Positions 24,354-26,710 of a stretch of 26,710 nt of DNA are shown piece after piece; the first letter of the stretch is position 1, and every line of letters starts with the position of its first letter. The position numbers and the translations under genes are program-made. The notes under the pieces are model-generated. The model worked only from the letters and a program-made list of their open reading frames with translations, did no database searches and was not told where the DNA came from. The stretch is from Clostridia bacterium (lineage in GTDB: Bacteria > Bacillota > Clostridia > TANB77 > CAG-508). The DNA lies in contig JAAVZQ010000073.1 of assembly GCA_022791735.1 (NCBI GenBank), positions 1 to 26,710 of the forward strand, written 5' to 3'.

Positions 24354-26710
24354 TTGAAATACATAGATAAATTACTAAAAATACTACAAACAGATAGAAA
24401 TACGTTTTTTACGTATTTATTTACTTTATTTACTATATATATAGCAATAGATAGAATAGTAGAAATGCTATTTTTGATATTCACAGGAATAGGAATTTCA
24501 TATTGGGGACCAATTACTTATACAATAGCGCTTGCATGTCCAGTATGTGCATTCTTATTTTCAGGATGTTCAAAATATGCAGAATCAGGAAAATTTAAAC
24601 TTACAATTATTTATATGTATGCAATAGCTTTATATATAATAGCGATATCAATGGTTTCACAATGGGTAAATGCGGGACTTTGGGCAGCATTTTTGTCAGT
24701 TCCAAATTATGTAGAAATAGCAACTCATTATACAAGTTTAATAAAACCAGCTTTCCAAGCAATAGCTTTGTATATACCACTTACAACATTTTTCTCAGTA
24801 TTCTGGTGGTGTTATGCAAAAGTTGCGGATACAAGAACAATAAAAGAATCTATCTGGGATTATACAGGTATAGATTTATCTAAGAAAAATACCCAAACAG
24901 GTGCATATAGTTTTGAAAATGTAATATCAATAGATAAAGAAACAGGAAAACCAGTTAAAATATATGATAACAGAAGAGCGGATCCAATGATTATTTGTGG
25001 ACCTTCTGGTATGGGTAAAACAGCTTTAATGTTAGAGCCAATGTTTGCACGTGATATGGAGAAGAAATATTTTATTAAAGAGGCATCAAAAGAAGTTGGA
25101 TTTACAGCATTAAAAACAGGACTTGCAAACCTAAATTGCCCTTACACAAATGAATATATAAATGAAAACTTTGACTTAAATATGTTAGAGCCAATTGAAG
25201 GAAAAGAGAAGTTATACAAAGCATATTTAAGCAAATTGATATATGCAGATAGTCCAAAGGTTGTATATAAAAATATTGGAATGACATTTATTTCGCCTGA
25301 TTACGAATCAACAGATAGGATGCTAGATGTAGCTAAAAACTTTAATTTAAAGGTAAATATAGTAGATCCAAGCAATCCAAATACAATGGGTATAAATCCA
25401 TTTTCTTATGGTTCAGAAGGAGAAGTTTCAGGAGTTATAGCATCAATACTTGCAACAATGTATGATGCTTCAAGACCAGCAGAAGAAGAAGTATATTTCC
25501 AAAATTCAGCATCACAAGCTGTTGAAAATTTGGCAATATTATTAAAAGAAATGTATCCAAGATTAAATAATGGCTTGTTGCCAAACCTTGAGGATATGTT
25601 AAATATGTTAAATGATTTTGATTTAGTTGTAGATATGTGCAAAAAGCTAGAAGAAGATCCAGAGCTTGTAGAAAAACACAGATTACAACTTGGATATTTT
25701 AAAAAGCATTTTTATACAGATAGTATAATGAGAAATGACACAGAAAAATATGTACATACAGCAATTACACAATTGGATAGCTTACTTAGAATACCAGGAC
25801 TTAGAAATATTTTGTGCAATAGAGTAAATAATATAAACTTTGACCAAGCACTTGAAAATGGTGAAGTTACAATAGTATGTACAAGAAGAGGAGACTTAGG
25901 TGGTAAACATCAAAAGTCTTTAGGATTATTCTTCTTACTTTCATTACAAAGATCTGTAATAAAAAGACCAGGTTCAGAAAGTACAAGAATACCACACATA
26001 TTATATGTTGATGACTCAGCAGATTTCTTATGTGGTGCAACTTTAGGTATGTTTACTTTATATAGAAAATATAAAGTTGGAACAATTGCAACAATTCAAA
26101 ACTTAGAGCAATTAGATGCAACAAAATCATCTAGAAGAACAATTCTTTCAAACTGTACATCAAAGATTGTATTTGGAAATCTTACACCAGAGGAAAATGA
26201 ATTTTGGTCACAAGAAATGGGAGATAAGAGAGACTGGTTATATAGCCGAGACATGAGCATCAAAGGTGAAGGAGCAGGAGATCAATTCTGGGGAGGAGAA
26301 GGTTCAGCAAAGAGTGTTTCTTATGGAGATTTCAAAGGTGTTAGATGGGGCTGGAAGAAGAACTTTGAGCTTGGTAAAATACAAGCACTTAAGTTTAAAA
26401 ATTGTGCTTTCAAATATAAAGATGATAAAGGTAAGAGCTTTGTTGGAGTTGCAACGCTAGACTTTATGGGAGCAAAATATAAAGAACCTCACAAGGTAAA
26501 ACAATTTGATTTTGCTAAATACCAAACGGGTATTGTAGGAGAGGATATCAAACAAAAGCATAGCAATAGATTTAATCCAAGAGAAATAGACTTTGATGAC
26601 TTTGCAGGAGATAATGAGATTGATCCGATACAGACAGATGTAACAGATGCAGGAGCATTATTCAACAGTGAAGATGCAATTGTGTATGATATCAATAAGA
26701 AAAATGAATA
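24354..26710 (+). CDS. VirD4/TraG-like coupling ATPase, incomplete at window end
   Basis: The frame is open from TTG 24354 (after GGCGGTGG) to the end of the window, 785 codons without a stop. Three to four membrane segments lie at residues 19-160 (TYLFTLFTIYIAIDRIVEML; TIALACPVCAFLFSG; TIIYMYAIALYIIAISMVS; AIALYIPLTTFFSVFWW). A Walker A motif GPSGMGKT lies at about 216-223 and a Walker-B-like ILYVDDSAD at about 549-556. The FTsK/VirD4 core is recognisable by INPFSYGSEGEVSGVIASIL and KYKVGTIATIQNLEQLDATK. Such ATPases link relaxosome to secretion channel in conjugation. The Walker B has Asp-Asp where Asp-Glu is usual. Arg codons are AGA, with single CGA and CGT; there is no in-frame CGG. The C-terminus is outside the window. 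Confidence 0.85.
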   Translation, partial: MKYIDKLLKILQTDRNTFFTYLFTLFTIYIAIDRIVEMLFLIFTGIGISYWGPITYTIALACPVCAFLFSGCSKYAESGKFKLTIIYMYAIALYIIAISMVSQWVNAGLWAAFLSVPNYVEIATHYTSLIKPAFQAIALYIPLTTFFSVFWWCYAKVADTRTIKESIWDYTGIDLSKKNTQTGAYSFENVISIDKETGKPVKIYDNRRADPMIICGPSGMGKTALMLEPMFARDMEKKYFIKEASKEVGFTALKTGLANLNCPYTNEYINENFDLNMLEPIEGKEKLYKAYLSKLIYADSPKVVYKNIGMTFISPDYESTDRMLDVAKNFNLKVNIVDPSNPNTMGINPFSYGSEGEVSGVIASILATMYDASRPAEEEVYFQNSASQAVENLAILLKEMYPRLNNGLLPNLEDMLNMLNDFDLVVDMCKKLEEDPELVEKHRLQLGYFKKHFYTDSIMRNDTEKYVHTAITQLDSLLRIPGLRNILCNRVNNINFDQALENGEVTIVCTRRGDLGGKHQKSLGLFFLLSLQRSVIKRPGSESTRIPHILYVDDSADFLCGATLGMFTLYRKYKVGTIATIQNLEQLDATKSSRRTILSNCTSKIVFGNLTPEENEFWSQEMGDKRDWLYSRDMSIKGEGAGDQFWGGEGSAKSVSYGDFKGVRWGWKKNFELGKIQALKFKNCAFKYKDDKGKSFVGVATLDFMGAKYKEPHKVKQFDFAKYQTGIVGEDIKQKHSNRFNPREIDFDDFAGDNEIDPIQTDVTDAGALFNSEDAIVYDINKKNE

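Overview
The window is a 26.7 kb piece of an AT-rich, low-GC Gram-positive genome, most likely an uncultured member of the Clostridia. The evidence is AGA/ATA-dominated codon use, strong AAGGAG ribosome binding sites, TTGACA/TATAAT promoters and U-run terminators. I cannot name a genus.

The most striking feature is how genes are read. Eleven genes (rsmD, pheS, pheT, a Fic gene, radA, a pilin-like gene, a WG-repeat gene, purL, rluD, an rsuA/rluB-type pseudouridine synthase and an S1-domain gene) look frameshifted. Every break is at an in-frame CGG triplet. If one base (the C) is skipped there, or CGGN is read as one four-base glycine codon, a full-length conserved protein results. I count 27 such sites, 26 of them compelling. 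In genes with local codon use no in-frame CGG is read as plain arginine, while about 40 out-of-frame CGG strings (for example GAC GGA or GCG GTT) need no correction. Only two genes of foreign-looking composition, the ROK-like regulator (8152-7097) and a GC-rich 88-codon gene (23800-24066), use CGG as an ordinary in-frame Arg codon. This pattern points to genome-wide recoding of CGG (+1 frameshifting or a quadruplet CGGN = Gly codon), not to decay or sequencing error.

Layout. 1-840: a small hypothetical gene and tRNA-Tyr (minus strand), and promoters. 841-1902: rsmD and a coiled-coil gene, ending in a terminator. 1913-7050: the aminoacyl-tRNA synthetase genes hisS, pheS and pheT, with a foldback element between pheS and pheT. 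7097-8294: the ROK-like regulator, divergent from the Fic gene (8322-8991). 9005-9223: first copy of a structured repeat. 9289-17563: radA, a pilin-like gene, a membrane-anchored cyclophilin, a WG-repeat protein and purL, all on the plus strand. 17569-17794: second repeat copy. 17821-21063: trmB, a polytopic membrane protein and rluD. 21058-21279: third repeat copy. 21306-22585: the rsuA/rluB-type gene and an S1-domain gene. 22735-26710: a replication-relaxation family protein, the GC-rich small gene, and a VirD4/TraG-like coupling ATPase that runs off the end; these suggest an integrated conjugative or mobilizable element, or its relic.

Most genes serve translation and RNA modification (hisS, pheS, pheT, rsmD, trmB, rluD, rluB-type, S1), with repair (radA) and purine synthesis (purL). 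Because both phenylalanyl-tRNA synthetase subunits and the RadA Walker A motif depend on CGG recoding, the recoding would have to be efficient and essential.
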